In this document: positions 16,446 to 26,510 of the stretch, piece by piece
Layout: each line of letters starts with the position of its first letter
How positions within the stretch are numbered: position 1 is the stretch's first letter
DNA from: a virus
Virus record (IMG/VR): IMGVR_UViG_3300005617_000012
Coordinates: 1-52,589 of that record
Length of the DNA stretch: 52,589 nucleotides
Reading direction: 5' to 3' (one strand)
Notes under the pieces: model-generated
Told to the model about the DNA's origin: nothing
Seen by the model: only the letters and a program-made list of their open reading frames with translations
Database searches by the model: none
Made by a program: the position numbers and the translations under genes

Positions 16446-19400
16446 TGGCTCGCATTTGTTGGAATCTCTGAATAAGCAGCTTTCGACGGGCAACCGCAGC
16501 ATCAAAGACTTGTTTATCGTGATCGTTCAGAGACTCATAAAACTTCATGTCATCGGCGCGGCTATCAGTAAAGGGGCGATTGATCGATTCCACAAGGCCC
16601 TTGCTCACCTTGGCAGAATTACCCTTGGCATCCACGAGCATCGCTTCATACAGCTTATTGGCCTGATCGTAGTCTGCGTCTTCCAAGGCGTACTTAAGGG
16701 GTGTATATGCGCTTGTAGGATAAACTCCCCGATCAACTTTGTAACCGGGTTGTGTTTCCTCCCACTTTTTAGCCAAGGGAAAGATTTGTTGAGCGGGAGC
16801 AAAGCGAGCGACTTTGATACCCAAAGCTCCCATGAATTGCTCTAAGGGTGAGACAGGAGAATTGACTCCCGTTGCCGAAAGCCCTCGAGTCACAGATTGC
16901 AAGGGAATGGGGACTGTCTGCGCCAGCATGTCACGGAAGATGTCTGCGCTTTCTACCTTCTCCCCGCGATAGTTCACCCCGCTTGCTCCCTCAAGAAAGA
17001 TGCGTCCCACGGGATTAAGACGGCCCGTTGCGAAGGTTCGCGTATTAGAAAGCATCTCCTGAAAGTCAGAAATATAGGATCGCATCATATAGGAGCGATC
17101 TTTGTTCACGATGCGGAAAGCGTTCTCGGGTTCCCAATGCGGATCGTTTTTAGGATCAAGCGCAGCATTGGCAATGCGTGCCAAAACGTACATCGCACCG
17201 CCTAGAATGGCAAACGACCGGAATTGCTCACGATTAGCTTTGCTGCCCGTGAAGCCTGAGATAGCAGAGATTGCATGCCGTCCGCGAGCCTCAAAGAAGT
17301 CCGGTGCAAGGGCCATCATCCCAAACAAATGTTGGAAGGTAGGATTGCGATGGATGTCCGCATAGTTCAAGTGGCCGTAGGCGTTATTCGTGTCATAAGC
17401 CGAACGATACTTCACATCGTCAACGGTCAATTTTCCGTCCTGAATTTCCTTGGCAAACCTCGCCATGTTACGGGCAAGAATGTTTTCGTAAGTCTTGGCC
17501 TTAAGTCGGGGAATGAAGTTTTTGAATGTCCATTCCGTGGAGTCTTTCGCCAAGGAGGCAAGATACTTGCCTCCCGCATCTTTTAGACCGGGCAGCTTTT
17601 CCAAAGCCTCCACAAGCAGGGAATTGTTTGCGCTGAATCCTTCCATGAAATTACGCATGCTCGTTTCCGTTCCGTAGAACTGAACTCCATGCGCGGCCAT
17701 GTCGTAATACTGAGGATCATTCAAATCGGGGGGATGGGCGAACATATCCTTGAGCGGATTGACGCCATAGCCCACCGCGCCCGTTGCTTCCTGCTGGATA
17801 TGGAAGACGGGGAAGCCGCCAAGTAGCGTTCCCTTAATCCATTTCCGGGCATCATCCAAAACGGTTTCTGTAGCCTTGCGAGCGATATTCGCAACGGTAT
17901 TCGTGTCACGCTTTTTCATCCAATTCTTGAACGCCGATTGCTCAAAGATATGCTTAAATTGCGTATGGGCATCCGGGTGGATTTGCATGTCCCCCTTGGC
18001 GTAGATCGTTTTTCCGTCAATAACACCATTGTAATACCAGTTCGTAAAGGCGGGTAAATCCAAGCTGTCGTAGTCCTGATGCTCGCCCCATTTGAAAGGT
18101 TTCAGGATCAACCGTGCTTTGCCCTTGGGATTCTCGACATCAATCCATTTGCCTTGCTGATTAGGCGAGACGATGGGCCTTCCGTCTGGCATCTGGCCCT
18201 TGCTCAAATTGTCTACGAACTTCCGGGCATTGAGGATGCCTAAGGCTTCATTCATGTAGTGACCAAGAATGACACTGGAATCGGTCGTTTCCGGTTCGAG
18301 TCCCATGCGCCAACCATCAAAGAAAGTTGCCACAGAACGGTTGCCAGCGTACTTAAACGATTGCTTGAGTGGACGGCTGGTAAAATTGCGAATCGTGTCC
18401 CCTGTCGAATCCTGCTTCCAAAGATGGGTGATGTAATTCTGAACCTCGCCAACGGGGATACCGTACTTAATCAAGGCATCTCGTGTGAGGGCAAAGTTCT
18501 TGCTAATTCGATTGGCCCATGAAATCTCATGCGGAGTCAGGGTTTTAGCCGCCTCAAGTTGTCGGATATATTCTTCGTTCGCATCGTTCTTCGGCGCGGC
18601 CTCCACTTGCTTTTGCCAAGTGTCCAAAGTTTTGATGTCGCCACCCGCTTCAACGTAATGGGAGATGCCGCTGCGCCGGGTAGCGTTTGGGATATCCTTC
18701 TGGAATGTCTTGACTGCCTTTTCAATGGTCTGAGTCTTGACCTGCTCATCGGCATTAAGGGTGTTAACCGACCGCTGCAAGTCACCGTATTTGCGCATAC
18801 CAAAAAGCTGATCTTTGAGTTTACTACCTGTTTCTTTGAGAGCATCTTTGACGCTTGGTTTGCTGGCAAACAACGGTTGCCCATTCTCCTGCACGCTCTT
18901 TCGCATGGCATCATTGATGGGGAGTTTCCAGATTTTTGTTTTGTTGCGAACATCGGTTTTAACGGATTCGCCGGTCTCAATGTTGCGTCCCTCCCACTGA
19001 TTGACGCCTTCTTTCTGAATGGGAACTTCTGCGATCTCCGGCTTCACTCCCCACTTCTTCGCATACTTCTCCACGTACTGAGGCATGATCTTGTCGTAGA
19101 AACCTTTCATGCCTTCGCCGCCGACTTTAAGATCAGTCCCAGTATAGTTGCCAACTCGATCAGGTTGGTCAAAAATCTTTTGAGCCAAGTCCTTTCCAAC
19201 ATAATCAGGCAGTTTGTCCTTGGGAACCGAGCGCTCCAAAGACTCCATTGTTGAATGAGGCGTTTTTTGAACAGCAAGCTCGTATGTGCCGTCAGGATTT
19301 TTCAACGCCTGAACTAGGTGTACCTGCTTGCTCAAATCAAACCTGTTGCCCTGAGTCTCGCCAGTAGTCCAACCGATCCAATCTTTGCCCGAGGCAACGG

Positions 19401-22400
19401 CATCGTTTAGTGCCTTGCGGAAAAGGAACTCGTGCCACGTCTTGCGGAACGGGGCATCTGGAACACCGGGGTCAGCATAATCGGGTATGGGTTCTCCGGT
19501 TGTTTCTAATTTACGATCTCCTTTATATCCAAGCTCTCGCCCTCTTTGATGACGATCCGATTGCAACTCCTCAATCAATGTCCCTGGATTGCCTTCGCTG
19601 TCCACTCGATCATTCAAACGCATATGCGCCAAGTAATTCGGGACTTCGGGGAAGTGGGAGGAGACATAATTTTCCACGGCCATCTGTCCCTTTGACTTGG
19701 CCATCTTCTGCGCAGCATTGCGAGCTTCTTCCAATGTATCAAATGTCTTGGGCTCGCCAATATCCACCGCATCTGGAGTGAGAGTCTGCAATTCAGTTTC
19801 TCCACCCTTACCATCGTGAAAAAGCACAACAACATTTCCAGAGGGAAGCTTTGCTTGCTCCATGCTATCTTGAACCTTCTCCCATTTAAGTGGGCCAACG
19901 GGAGATTCTTTTTTCTCGGGCAACGAAAACACCTGTTCGCGATAATTCGTTCCGCCAGGGAGTTGATATTGCTCGTACTTTCCCAGATTCAAAACTGGCT
20001 TTTCAGTTTCAAATTCATCAGGATCAGCTAAGAAATTCTCTTCAATCTTCACCCTTCCCTCATCCTCCAAGAACCTCTGCAAATCTGTCTTAGTAGCCGT
20101 GGGATGCTCTTTCAGATAATCATCCACGCCTGACCATTTCAATTCATCATCTTTGACCGAATTGCCCTTGAGCAATCCACGAATCTGTTCGGCTGATGCC
20201 TTGTTCGGCATCTTCTCGTCAACGGTCTTTTCGAGTTGGGAGAAGAAACCTTCGCGAACGGGGGCGGCAAAAGTCAAATTACCGCGTTCCTTTGCAGGTT
20301 CAGCAGATTCTCCTGCATCCTTCAGGACGGCCTCAATATTCTTAAGGTACTGCCTTAATTCAGGATGCTCGCCATACGCGCCTAGATGGGCCTTCACACG
20401 CTCGTACAGGGCTTTCAGGTATCGGACAAGCGGTGCGGACTTAGCCTTATCGCTAAAGACATCCTCAGTTGTTTCGCCAAGTGCCTTGCGCTGGATAATC
20501 TGGCGAGCGTGTTCCTCGACAAAAGCTTTCTTGCGGGCAGCAATATCTTCGGGCGATGTTCCCTTGCTAGCATCTATCGAATCGTTCCCATACTTGGCAA
20601 TCGTCTTTTGGCGTTCCTCTTCTGGAATAGAATCGTGCAAAGCCTCTAAGTCGTGCTGATCGCGAATTTTGTGCTGCGCATTATGGATGACTTCCTCGCC
20701 TGATTTTTGCTGTACCAAACGACGTATAAATTCATCACCATTCTTGTTGGATTTGAAGCCTTCATCGGACTGTTTCAGGACATCGCCCAGAACCTCGGGG
20801 TTAACAAAAATCTCGCCCGGTTGCGAAGGATCGGCCCAAGCGGGATTCTCGTGCTCTGTCGAAAAGACTATCTTAGCTGTTTTGGGAAGAGCATTGCCAA
20901 CGGCAGACACAATGCGCTGACGCAAGGTCGATTGCTCGGGTGTATCTTCGGCAACTGGAACCGTATTATCTATGGGAGGGGCAACCTCAGCTTGGGGTTG
21001 TTCTGCAACAGCAGCAGAGCTTTCACCTTCCGGCACAGCCCCGGACTCGGCAACAGGCTGAGATTCCACGGCTTGACCTTCGGGAGTTCCGGTATCGGAA
21101 GCGGGTTGCTCAACACTGGCGGATTGTGTTTCCGGTTCTTGCGGTGCTTCATTGGTTGCCTCAGTTACGGGTTTCTCGGGGTCGGTGGAAAGTTCCTTCT
21201 CCAAATCGGAATTGAGATCGTCAACAGGGTTAGCTCCCGGTGCGGGTTTTTCTCCTGAAACGATATCCTTGGCATCTTGGATGTCTCCAATAGTGGGAGG
21301 TTCAGCAGTCGCCGCTGTTTTTTTCAACAAGTCAGCATAGTCCTGTTTGGCACGATCAACGTTGGCTTGGGCATCGGCAATGGCTTTTTCATCGCCCGCT
21401 TTTGTCGCAAGATCAAGATTGGCTTGGGCCTGAACTTGAGCGTTGCCCGCTTCTTTGATTCGAGTCGCATTACCCGCAAAAGCCTTCATCACTGTAGGCA
21501 AATGCACGATGGAAAAGAATGCCTGACCTAAAGCGGCGTCGGTTGCGCCTTGGGTAAGTTCGCGAGTGGGATCGTAAATCTCTTTGTCGGCGGCATTCTC
21601 GGCAACCTGTCCAACGGCTCCAAGTCCTCCTAGGCCAGCGGTATCGGCAGCAACATACCTCAAAGCTTCTCCAACTGTAGGGCGATAGGTTCCAGAGGCA
21701 AAGCGAGCGGCATTCTCACCAAAGGCAAGCTTACCGGCTATTTGAGAAACGCCGTCGAACGCTAAGAATTCTCCCGTTGTCACGGCAGCGGCCACGCCAG
21801 CTGATTGTAAAGCTTGAATTGGAGTAGCCCCTTCATTCAAAGCATTATGATAGGTTTCCTGACTGGCATCAGCGGCGGCAAAACCTGCCATCCCTCGAAG
21901 TCCAAACTTGCCCAAAGTTCCCGCACCGCCACCAAGCACCATGGAACCGACATTGCCGACCATCTCAGGAACGGTATTGGTCACAAAGCCGCCAACCCCC
22001 GAGGGAGTTTCTGCGGTGACATTGCGCTGCATCTGCTGAACCTTGGCCAAGCCCTTATCCAAGGCTGTAGAGCCCGGTTGCGTACCAGTAAGGCTATCCC
22101 AAACTGACGATGCCAGTACCCCGGGAACGGTAAAAAGATGGCTCAAACCTGCTGCAAGACCTTCGCCGGGGGCATGCTGTTGCTTGAGCAATACAGGCAA
22201 TTCTGGATTATAGGCCAGATTTTGATCCGTTCCCCCAACTTGCGGAACTGGTTGACCATACATTTCAGACTGCTGCCCTAGCGTGACAGGTTTGCCGTTA
22301 GGGCCAAGCGGAACCCCCATGCCAAAACTTTTCTGCGCCTGTTCCTGAACGTAGGCGTTAAATTGCTGTTGATTCTTTGCAGCCTGAACCGAAGTCTCTC

Positions 22401-22965
22401 CCTCAATCGTCGGCTTATTGTTCGCATCAAGATACCCTTGCGTATCCTTCACCCAATTGCGAAAAACGAGTTGGCCAGCTTCCGGAGATAGGTTCCGATA
22501 AGCCTCCGTTTTTTGGATGTCATCCCACTTGGGAGGGGCTGAGCTATCAATAGGAACGGATGCGGGCGCACCTTGGTTCAAAGCTGAATTAGGCTCGTAT
22601 TTCTTAAAATAATTTTGTTCATCTTCATCTGAATGAAACTTTTTATTCGTCGGGCCCTCGGTAAAAGAGTCTCCTTCTCCCCATTTACCTCCTTGATAAA
22701 CTCCTCCATTACCATCAGGGCGTCCATTCCAAATGGACTGATCTGAAAAAGTTGGGTGATTGGGTTTTTTAAATGTATCTGGAAAATGTCCTCGTTCTGG
22801 ATCGGGCTTAACTCCCGCCAAAAATGCTCCTTGTAAATCATAATCTGATCCATCGTCATTAGGCGCATACTTGGCCTTCCATGCTTGATATTCCTGAGCC
22901 TTATCTTCGGGAAGAGGCGTATTAAATGCCTCAGATTCGCCACTAGTTTGAACTGGATCGGCCAT
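16426..22965 (-). CDS. Giant polyvalent virion protein, 2179 residues
   Basis: This is a phage polyvalent protein of the type packaged in the head and ejected with DNA. Residues 1-110 carry the common start segment (YDLQGAFLAGVKPDPERGHF then DTFKKPNHPTFS). A Gly/Ala-rich hydrophobic part follows at about 320-420, then a Pro/Glu low-complexity linker at 545-670. Near 750 is a zincin-like region with EEVIHNAQH and a later VEEHARQII, a degenerate metallopeptidase pattern. Around 910-1310 are segments of the large polyvalent-protein-associated domain type (EKMPNKASAEQIRGLL, LIEELQSDRHQRG, MPQYVEKYAKKWGV). The last 800 residues are helical. Such proteins may form a genome-ejection conduit or act on the host early. 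It is the largest gene in the window and directly precedes TerL. Confidence 0.8.
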   Translation of the reverse strand: MADPVQTSGESEAFNTPLPEDKAQEYQAWKAKYAPNDDGSDYDLQGAFLAGVKPDPERGHFPDTFKKPNHPTFSDQSIWNGRPDGNGGVYQGGKWGEGDSFTEGPTNKKFHSDEDEQNYFKKYEPNSALNQGAPASVPIDSSAPPKWDDIQKTEAYRNLSPEAGQLVFRNWVKDTQGYLDANNKPTIEGETSVQAAKNQQQFNAYVQEQAQKSFGMGVPLGPNGKPVTLGQQSEMYGQPVPQVGGTDQNLAYNPELPVLLKQQHAPGEGLAAGLSHLFTVPGVLASSVWDSLTGTQPGSTALDKGLAKVQQMQRNVTAETPSGVGGFVTNTVPEMVGNVGSMVLGGGAGTLGKFGLRGMAGFAAADASQETYHNALNEGATPIQALQSAGVAAAVTTGEFLAFDGVSQIAGKLAFGENAARFASGTYRPTVGEALRYVAADTAGLGGLGAVGQVAENAADKEIYDPTRELTQGATDAALGQAFFSIVHLPTVMKAFAGNATRIKEAGNAQVQAQANLDLATKAGDEKAIADAQANVDRAKQDYADLLKKTAATAEPPTIGDIQDAKDIVSGEKPAPGANPVDDLNSDLEKELSTDPEKPVTEATNEAPQEPETQSASVEQPASDTGTPEGQAVESQPVAESGAVPEGESSAAVAEQPQAEVAPPIDNTVPVAEDTPEQSTLRQRIVSAVGNALPKTAKIVFSTEHENPAWADPSQPGEIFVNPEVLGDVLKQSDEGFKSNKNGDEFIRRLVQQKSGEEVIHNAQHKIRDQHDLEALHDSIPEEERQKTIAKYGNDSIDASKGTSPEDIAARKKAFVEEHARQIIQRKALGETTEDVFSDKAKSAPLVRYLKALYERVKAHLGAYGEHPELRQYLKNIEAVLKDAGESAEPAKERGNLTFAAPVREGFFSQLEKTVDEKMPNKASAEQIRGLLKGNSVKDDELKWSGVDDYLKEHPTATKTDLQRFLEDEGRVKIEENFLADPDEFETEKPVLNLGKYEQYQLPGGTNYREQVFSLPEKKESPVGPLKWEKVQDSMEQAKLPSGNVVVLFHDGKGGETELQTLTPDAVDIGEPKTFDTLEEARNAAQKMAKSKGQMAVENYVSSHFPEVPNYLAHMRLNDRVDSEGNPGTLIEELQSDRHQRGRELGYKGDRKLETTGEPIPDYADPGVPDAPFRKTWHEFLFRKALNDAVASGKDWIGWTTGETQGNRFDLSKQVHLVQALKNPDGTYELAVQKTPHSTMESLERSVPKDKLPDYVGKDLAQKIFDQPDRVGNYTGTDLKVGGEGMKGFYDKIMPQYVEKYAKKWGVKPEIAEVPIQKEGVNQWEGRNIETGESVKTDVRNKTKIWKLPINDAMRKSVQENGQPLFASKPSVKDALKETGSKLKDQLFGMRKYGDLQRSVNTLNADEQVKTQTIEKAVKTFQKDIPNATRRSGISHYVEAGGDIKTLDTWQKQVEAAPKNDANEEYIRQLEAAKTLTPHEISWANRISKNFALTRDALIKYGIPVGEVQNYITHLWKQDSTGDTIRNFTSRPLKQSFKYAGNRSVATFFDGWRMGLEPETTDSSVILGHYMNEALGILNARKFVDNLSKGQMPDGRPIVSPNQQGKWIDVENPKGKARLILKPFKWGEHQDYDSLDLPAFTNWYYNGVIDGKTIYAKGDMQIHPDAHTQFKHIFEQSAFKNWMKKRDTNTVANIARKATETVLDDARKWIKGTLLGGFPVFHIQQEATGAVGYGVNPLKDMFAHPPDLNDPQYYDMAAHGVQFYGTETSMRNFMEGFSANNSLLVEALEKLPGLKDAGGKYLASLAKDSTEWTFKNFIPRLKAKTYENILARNMARFAKEIQDGKLTVDDVKYRSAYDTNNAYGHLNYADIHRNPTFQHLFGMMALAPDFFEARGRHAISAISGFTGSKANREQFRSFAILGGAMYVLARIANAALDPKNDPHWEPENAFRIVNKDRSYMMRSYISDFQEMLSNTRTFATGRLNPVGRIFLEGASGVNYRGEKVESADIFRDMLAQTVPIPLQSVTRGLSATGVNSPVSPLEQFMGALGIKVARFAPAQQIFPLAKKWEETQPGYKVDRGVYPTSAYTPLKYALEDADYDQANKLYEAMLVDAKGNSAKVSKGLVESINRPFTDSRADDMKFYESLNDHDKQVFDAAVARRKLLIQRFQQMRANAPKTN

Positions 22966-22974
22966 GACGGAAGC

Positions 22975-23946
22975 CTACTGACTTGGCGCAGTAGGAGCAA
23001 GAAGGCTGTTAATGTAGTTCGTGGCCTTGGCCTGTGGAGTGATCGGAATAGAAACGTTGCCAACCGATAGAGTGCCGTTGCCTCCATTCGACACAGCAGC
23101 ATTATAATCCTGCAAAGCGCGGGCCTCCAAAGCTGCGCCCTCTTCCTGCTTAATCTGGCCAGAAACAACCTTAGCGCGAATATTATTGCGAGCATCATTT
23201 AGGATGCGGGCGGCATTTGTGTTCACGTTATTCTGAGTGCTCGTATCGGCACGGATACCAGCAATCTTTTCCATGGATTGAGCCCGGGTAGATTCGGCAA
23301 GAACACTCGGGCTTGCCTCAGCGGCAGCTTTAGCCAACTCAGTTTTTCTCGCCAAAATAGCGGCATTGGTTGCCTGATAGTCAGGTTGTCCGTTGGGATC
23401 GCGAACCGGTTGCAAGCCCAAAGAATTGGCCTCGAGCAAGGTCGTCGTGTTTTGATTCTGTTGAGCAAGAAAGCGTTGACCTCCAATCGTTGCTAGTCCA
23501 TCACCTTGAATCTTGTGGAATTGCTCCACACCTTGGGGAGTCTGAAAGCCCGTTGGCGTCAAAGCGGATATTCCCTGAAAATCTCCCGCTGCCGCTAACT
23601 TGCTGACTTGATCCTGGACATCCAAGAGTTTGGCCTGATCGTCAGTTTGATTGGTATTGGCACGAGTCGCCATCAAAAGCTGTTGCTGGCCCAAAGCTAG
23701 TTGATTAGAGCGCATATCGGCTTGCGAGTTCCATGCCGCTTGCTGGAACTGCTGAGCCTGATCCGCTAAATCAATGCGCTTACTTTCCAGACCTAGTGCC
23801 ATTCGCGCTGTAGCCGTCCTCTGCGCCTCTTGCGCAATCTGATCGCGGCGGTAGGCATCCTGTTGGCCTAAGGCTTGTCCTGCCTGAAATGGACGCACCA
23901 AATCAAGTTCGCCGGGGCCTGCCTGTAGCCATTCCGGAGCAGCCAT
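22975..23946 (-). CDS. Probable internal virion protein
   Basis: The 323-residue protein is rich in Gln and Ala and almost entirely helical, with long coiled-coil-like stretches (residues 35-110 and 200-270). It sits between a glycine-rich hydrophobic protein and the giant polyvalent protein, the same order as internal core/ejection proteins of podoviruses. Its ATG overlaps the upstream stop by one base (TAATG). The role is inferred. Confidence 0.6.
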   Translation of the reverse strand: MAAPEWLQAGPGELDLVRPFQAGQALGQQDAYRRDQIAQEAQRTATARMALGLESKRIDLADQAQQFQQAAWNSQADMRSNQLALGQQQLLMATRANTNQTDDQAKLLDVQDQVSKLAAAGDFQGISALTPTGFQTPQGVEQFHKIQGDGLATIGGQRFLAQQNQNTTTLLEANSLGLQPVRDPNGQPDYQATNAAILARKTELAKAAAEASPSVLAESTRAQSMEKIAGIRADTSTQNNVNTNAARILNDARNNIRAKVVSGQIKQEEGAALEARALQDYNAAVSNGGNGTLSVGNVSIPITPQAKATNYINSLLAPTAPSQ

Positions 23947-24749
23947 TAGATCATCCCCATTAATGCGCCGAGCCCCGCGCCGCCACCGCCGCCCGAACCG
24001 CCGGAATAACTACCGCCAACAGGGCCAGACGCACCGTTTGATTGCGTGGAAAAAGCTTGGCCCAAGGAAGGATCGCCCAGATAACTGCCAGCAAGAGAGG
24101 CCACCATGCTAAGGCCCGTGCGGAAGGCGTTGCCGAGTGGGCTGTTATTCCGGTTGTAGTTATCCGCTGTCGATTTTGCGATGGCGTTCTGACCTTGGAT
24201 GCCAGCGTTAAACTCTCCTGCCTGTAAAAATTGGCCGGGATTCAAGAGGAAATCCGTGGGATTAAAGCGTTGCTGATTACGACCTGAGATTGCCTCGGCT
24301 TCCTGACTTGCTCCAGTGGAAAGTTGATTGCCAAATCCCACAAGTTGCAAGGCATTATTGCCCATGTATTGGTTTACCCCAGACATTCCATTGGAAGAAA
24401 ATGCGCCAACTCCACGGCCCACTGCGCTTTCCGCACCTTGCCGCGCTCCATCATTCAAATACTGTTGAGCCCATGCAGGGAGAGCGGAACTATCGCCGTT
24501 CAAAAGGCCGTTGCCCAAAGTTTGACGAGCATTAAGCCCCGTCAATGCGCCAGAATCAACACGATTAATTCCAGCGATATCATTCGAGAGATTATTATTT
24601 GAGACGCTCGTGGACATCGTGTTTGCGATGTTCGTAGCCTTGCCGAAATCCTGGCCAAGGAATTGTTTGGAAATATCGCTCGTGTTGAGCGTGGGCAGTA
24701 CGGGGGCTGTTTGCGAACCGCCGCCAAATATGCTCGCCATTAAATCCAT
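23946..24749 (-). CDS. Glycine-rich internal virion protein candidate
   Basis: The 267-residue protein is low-charge, rich in Gly, Asn, Ser and Gln, with short hydrophobic patches (TGLSMVASLAGSYLG) and a C-terminal Gly tract ending in LGALMGMI. This resembles podovirus ejection proteins that insert into the host envelope. An alternative ATG lies three codons inside. It is followed directly by the coiled internal protein gene. Confidence 0.55.
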   Translation of the reverse strand: MDLMASIFGGGSQTAPVLPTLNTSDISKQFLGQDFGKATNIANTMSTSVSNNNLSNDIAGINRVDSGALTGLNARQTLGNGLLNGDSSALPAWAQQYLNDGARQGAESAVGRGVGAFSSNGMSGVNQYMGNNALQLVGFGNQLSTGASQEAEAISGRNQQRFNPTDFLLNPGQFLQAGEFNAGIQGQNAIAKSTADNYNRNNSPLGNAFRTGLSMVASLAGSYLGDPSLGQAFSTQSNGASGPVGGSYSGGSGGGGGAGLGALMGMI

Positions 24750-24752
24750 AGA

Positions 24753-25787
24753 CTAGATATAGTTGCTCGGGCCGATTTGACAAGCATCGTTTGCATTGAA
24801 CCGGGGCGTCTGGATCGTGCCGCCGCCCGACCACTTCTCGAGCTGAGCATTCATCACCTGCAATGCTTTCGCCATCAATTCTGCTGCCTGTTGATCGTTG
24901 TTATTTTCTCCAGCGTAAATGGATTTGGCTGCCCATTTGATTCCAGAAATTGAAGTCAGGCACAAATAATCGCGAGGCTTGATCGCGGGAATGTACCGTT
25001 GAGAAGCAATCACCTCGACGCTAGCGCAACGAGGAACTGCTGCCGTATTGCACCATCCTGGAATCAGGGTGCGCCGGTAACTTGGATTTGTTTCCCCGGG
25101 CTCATATACAGCAAGAAGCCTTTCAAGATTTGTCACCGTATCGAGTTCCGCAATCCGAACGGTTCCATTGGTTACGGGCTTCTGCACGCCAACCCATGAA
25201 GTAACGGCGTTGATCGTGGTTTGCGGCGTCGTGGAATTGATGGCCACAAATTCACCGTCTACCCATCCCTCTGCGCTGTCATTCGTGCGGACGTAGTTAC
25301 CTTGGCCATCGTAAAATTGCAGGAGGATTCGCGCATTGGCCGCTTCCTGAGCCGTTCCGTAGACCTTCAATTTCTTGGGATTGCCAAGCCCGCAAACATC
25401 GGCAAAAGAAATGGCTTCGCGCTCATCAATGCCATTGCCACGAGAATAGGGAGCGTAACCGTTGCCCCAACCTCCTGAGACGCTTCCCCAATTACCGCCA
25501 TCGCACCAACCGCCATAATCAAGGAACTGATACCACTGATTGTTGAGCGTGGCCGGAACGCCATTGACGCGCATGGCTTCGATAGTTTCAATTTCGCGGG
25601 GCCATGTGATAAATCCTTGGTTGGCGCAGATACGATATTTGATCGTCGTCCCAACCCAACGCCCCATGTTAAGAAGCTCTTCCTGCGCGGCATTAATGTA
25701 GTAGACCACCTTAGGCCCACTCTGATTCAAATTCAAAGTCTGAGCCACCGGCCCGGTCACATCTGCTAAAGTAAGTCGTGCGCTCAT
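24753..25787 (-). CDS. Head-to-tail adaptor / tail tubular A-like protein
   Basis: The 344-residue protein starts with LTLADVTGPVAQ and has VYYINAAQEELLNMGRWVGT near residue 30. That pattern (Asn-Ala followed by Leu and Gly-x-Trp-x-Gly-Thr) is seen in adaptor proteins of podovirus tails. The C-terminal part has a helical stretch (AAELMAKALQVMNAQLEKWS). It would join the portal to the tail nozzle. The gene overlaps the collar gene by 4 nt. Assignment is by pattern and position. Confidence 0.55.
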   Translation of the reverse strand: MSARLTLADVTGPVAQTLNLNQSGPKVVYYINAAQEELLNMGRWVGTTIKYRICANQGFITWPREIETIEAMRVNGVPATLNNQWYQFLDYGGWCDGGNWGSVSGGWGNGYAPYSRGNGIDEREAISFADVCGLGNPKKLKVYGTAQEAANARILLQFYDGQGNYVRTNDSAEGWVDGEFVAINSTTPQTTINAVTSWVGVQKPVTNGTVRIAELDTVTNLERLLAVYEPGETNPSYRRTLIPGWCNTAAVPRCASVEVIASQRYIPAIKPRDYLCLTSISGIKWAAKSIYAGENNNDQQAAELMAKALQVMNAQLEKWSGGGTIQTPRFNANDACQIGPSNYI

Positions 25788-26455
25788 GGCCAGTAAATAA
25801 TTTTGTAAAGGGCCATGTACGGGGAAAGCGTGTTATGCGCTTGGCCGCTTCCGGTTGATCCCGTGCTTAACGTGTTAGTCACATTACCGGGGCCGCCGCT
25901 TTGCCGCGCAGCAGGAGCCCCTACCAGAGTAGTGGTATTGATATCGTGCGTATGAGCGGGCAACTCTCCAATCGTAAGCTGATGCGTTTCCTCACCGCCT
26001 GTCTGCCCCTGGGTAAAGACCGTGCCTGTAACCGGGCTCGTGCCCGTTCCAAGTGTCATCCGTCCTTGCAGATTAGGCGTCGTCAATGGGCCATTATAAA
26101 CGCCCGTAATGGCCGCACCGTTGCACAGATACCACGGGGCCAAGATAGAACCAATGGAACCAAAGAAATCCACCACCGTTCCCGGAAGGGTTGGAAAGAA
26201 AGTAGGACTGACCGCCGTCCACGATCCATTGGCAAAGGTGTACAAACCCAAAATCTGATTATTGCCGTCCACCTTCACCCAAAGCTGATCGCGCTCATCC
26301 GGCCCGGGCGCAGTGGTTTGCATCAGAAACCCGGAAAAGCCACCCGGAAAAGATGCCTGAGTCTTGGCCGTATAATCATTATAGCGGGCTTGCTCGCTTG
26401 CATAACAGGGAGCGGGGCCGAGCGATCCGGGAGTTAGGGTTATTTGGATTGACAT
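25784..26455 (-). CDS. Phage tail collar domain protein
   Basis: The 223-residue protein has a clear collar domain: GTVVDFFGSI, APWYLCNGAA, TPNLQGRMTLGTG, the metal-binding ELPAHTHDI and the closing SPYMALYKIIYW. These motifs define the microcystin-dependent-protein/T4 gp12-like collar fold found at fibre or spike tips. It is probably part of a receptor-binding device. The upstream 55-base gap is AT-rich, with no ribosome site. Confidence 0.88.
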   Translation of the reverse strand: MSIQITLTPGSLGPAPCYASEQARYNDYTAKTQASFPGGFSGFLMQTTAPGPDERDQLWVKVDGNNQILGLYTFANGSWTAVSPTFFPTLPGTVVDFFGSIGSILAPWYLCNGAAITGVYNGPLTTPNLQGRMTLGTGTSPVTGTVFTQGQTGGEETHQLTIGELPAHTHDINTTTLVGAPAARQSGGPGNVTNTLSTGSTGSGQAHNTLSPYMALYKIIYWP

Positions 26456-26510
26456 CTGAATTACAAGTTAAATTTTTAAGCTGAAAAGTCGAGTCGTAAT
26501 AAGCATTCTT

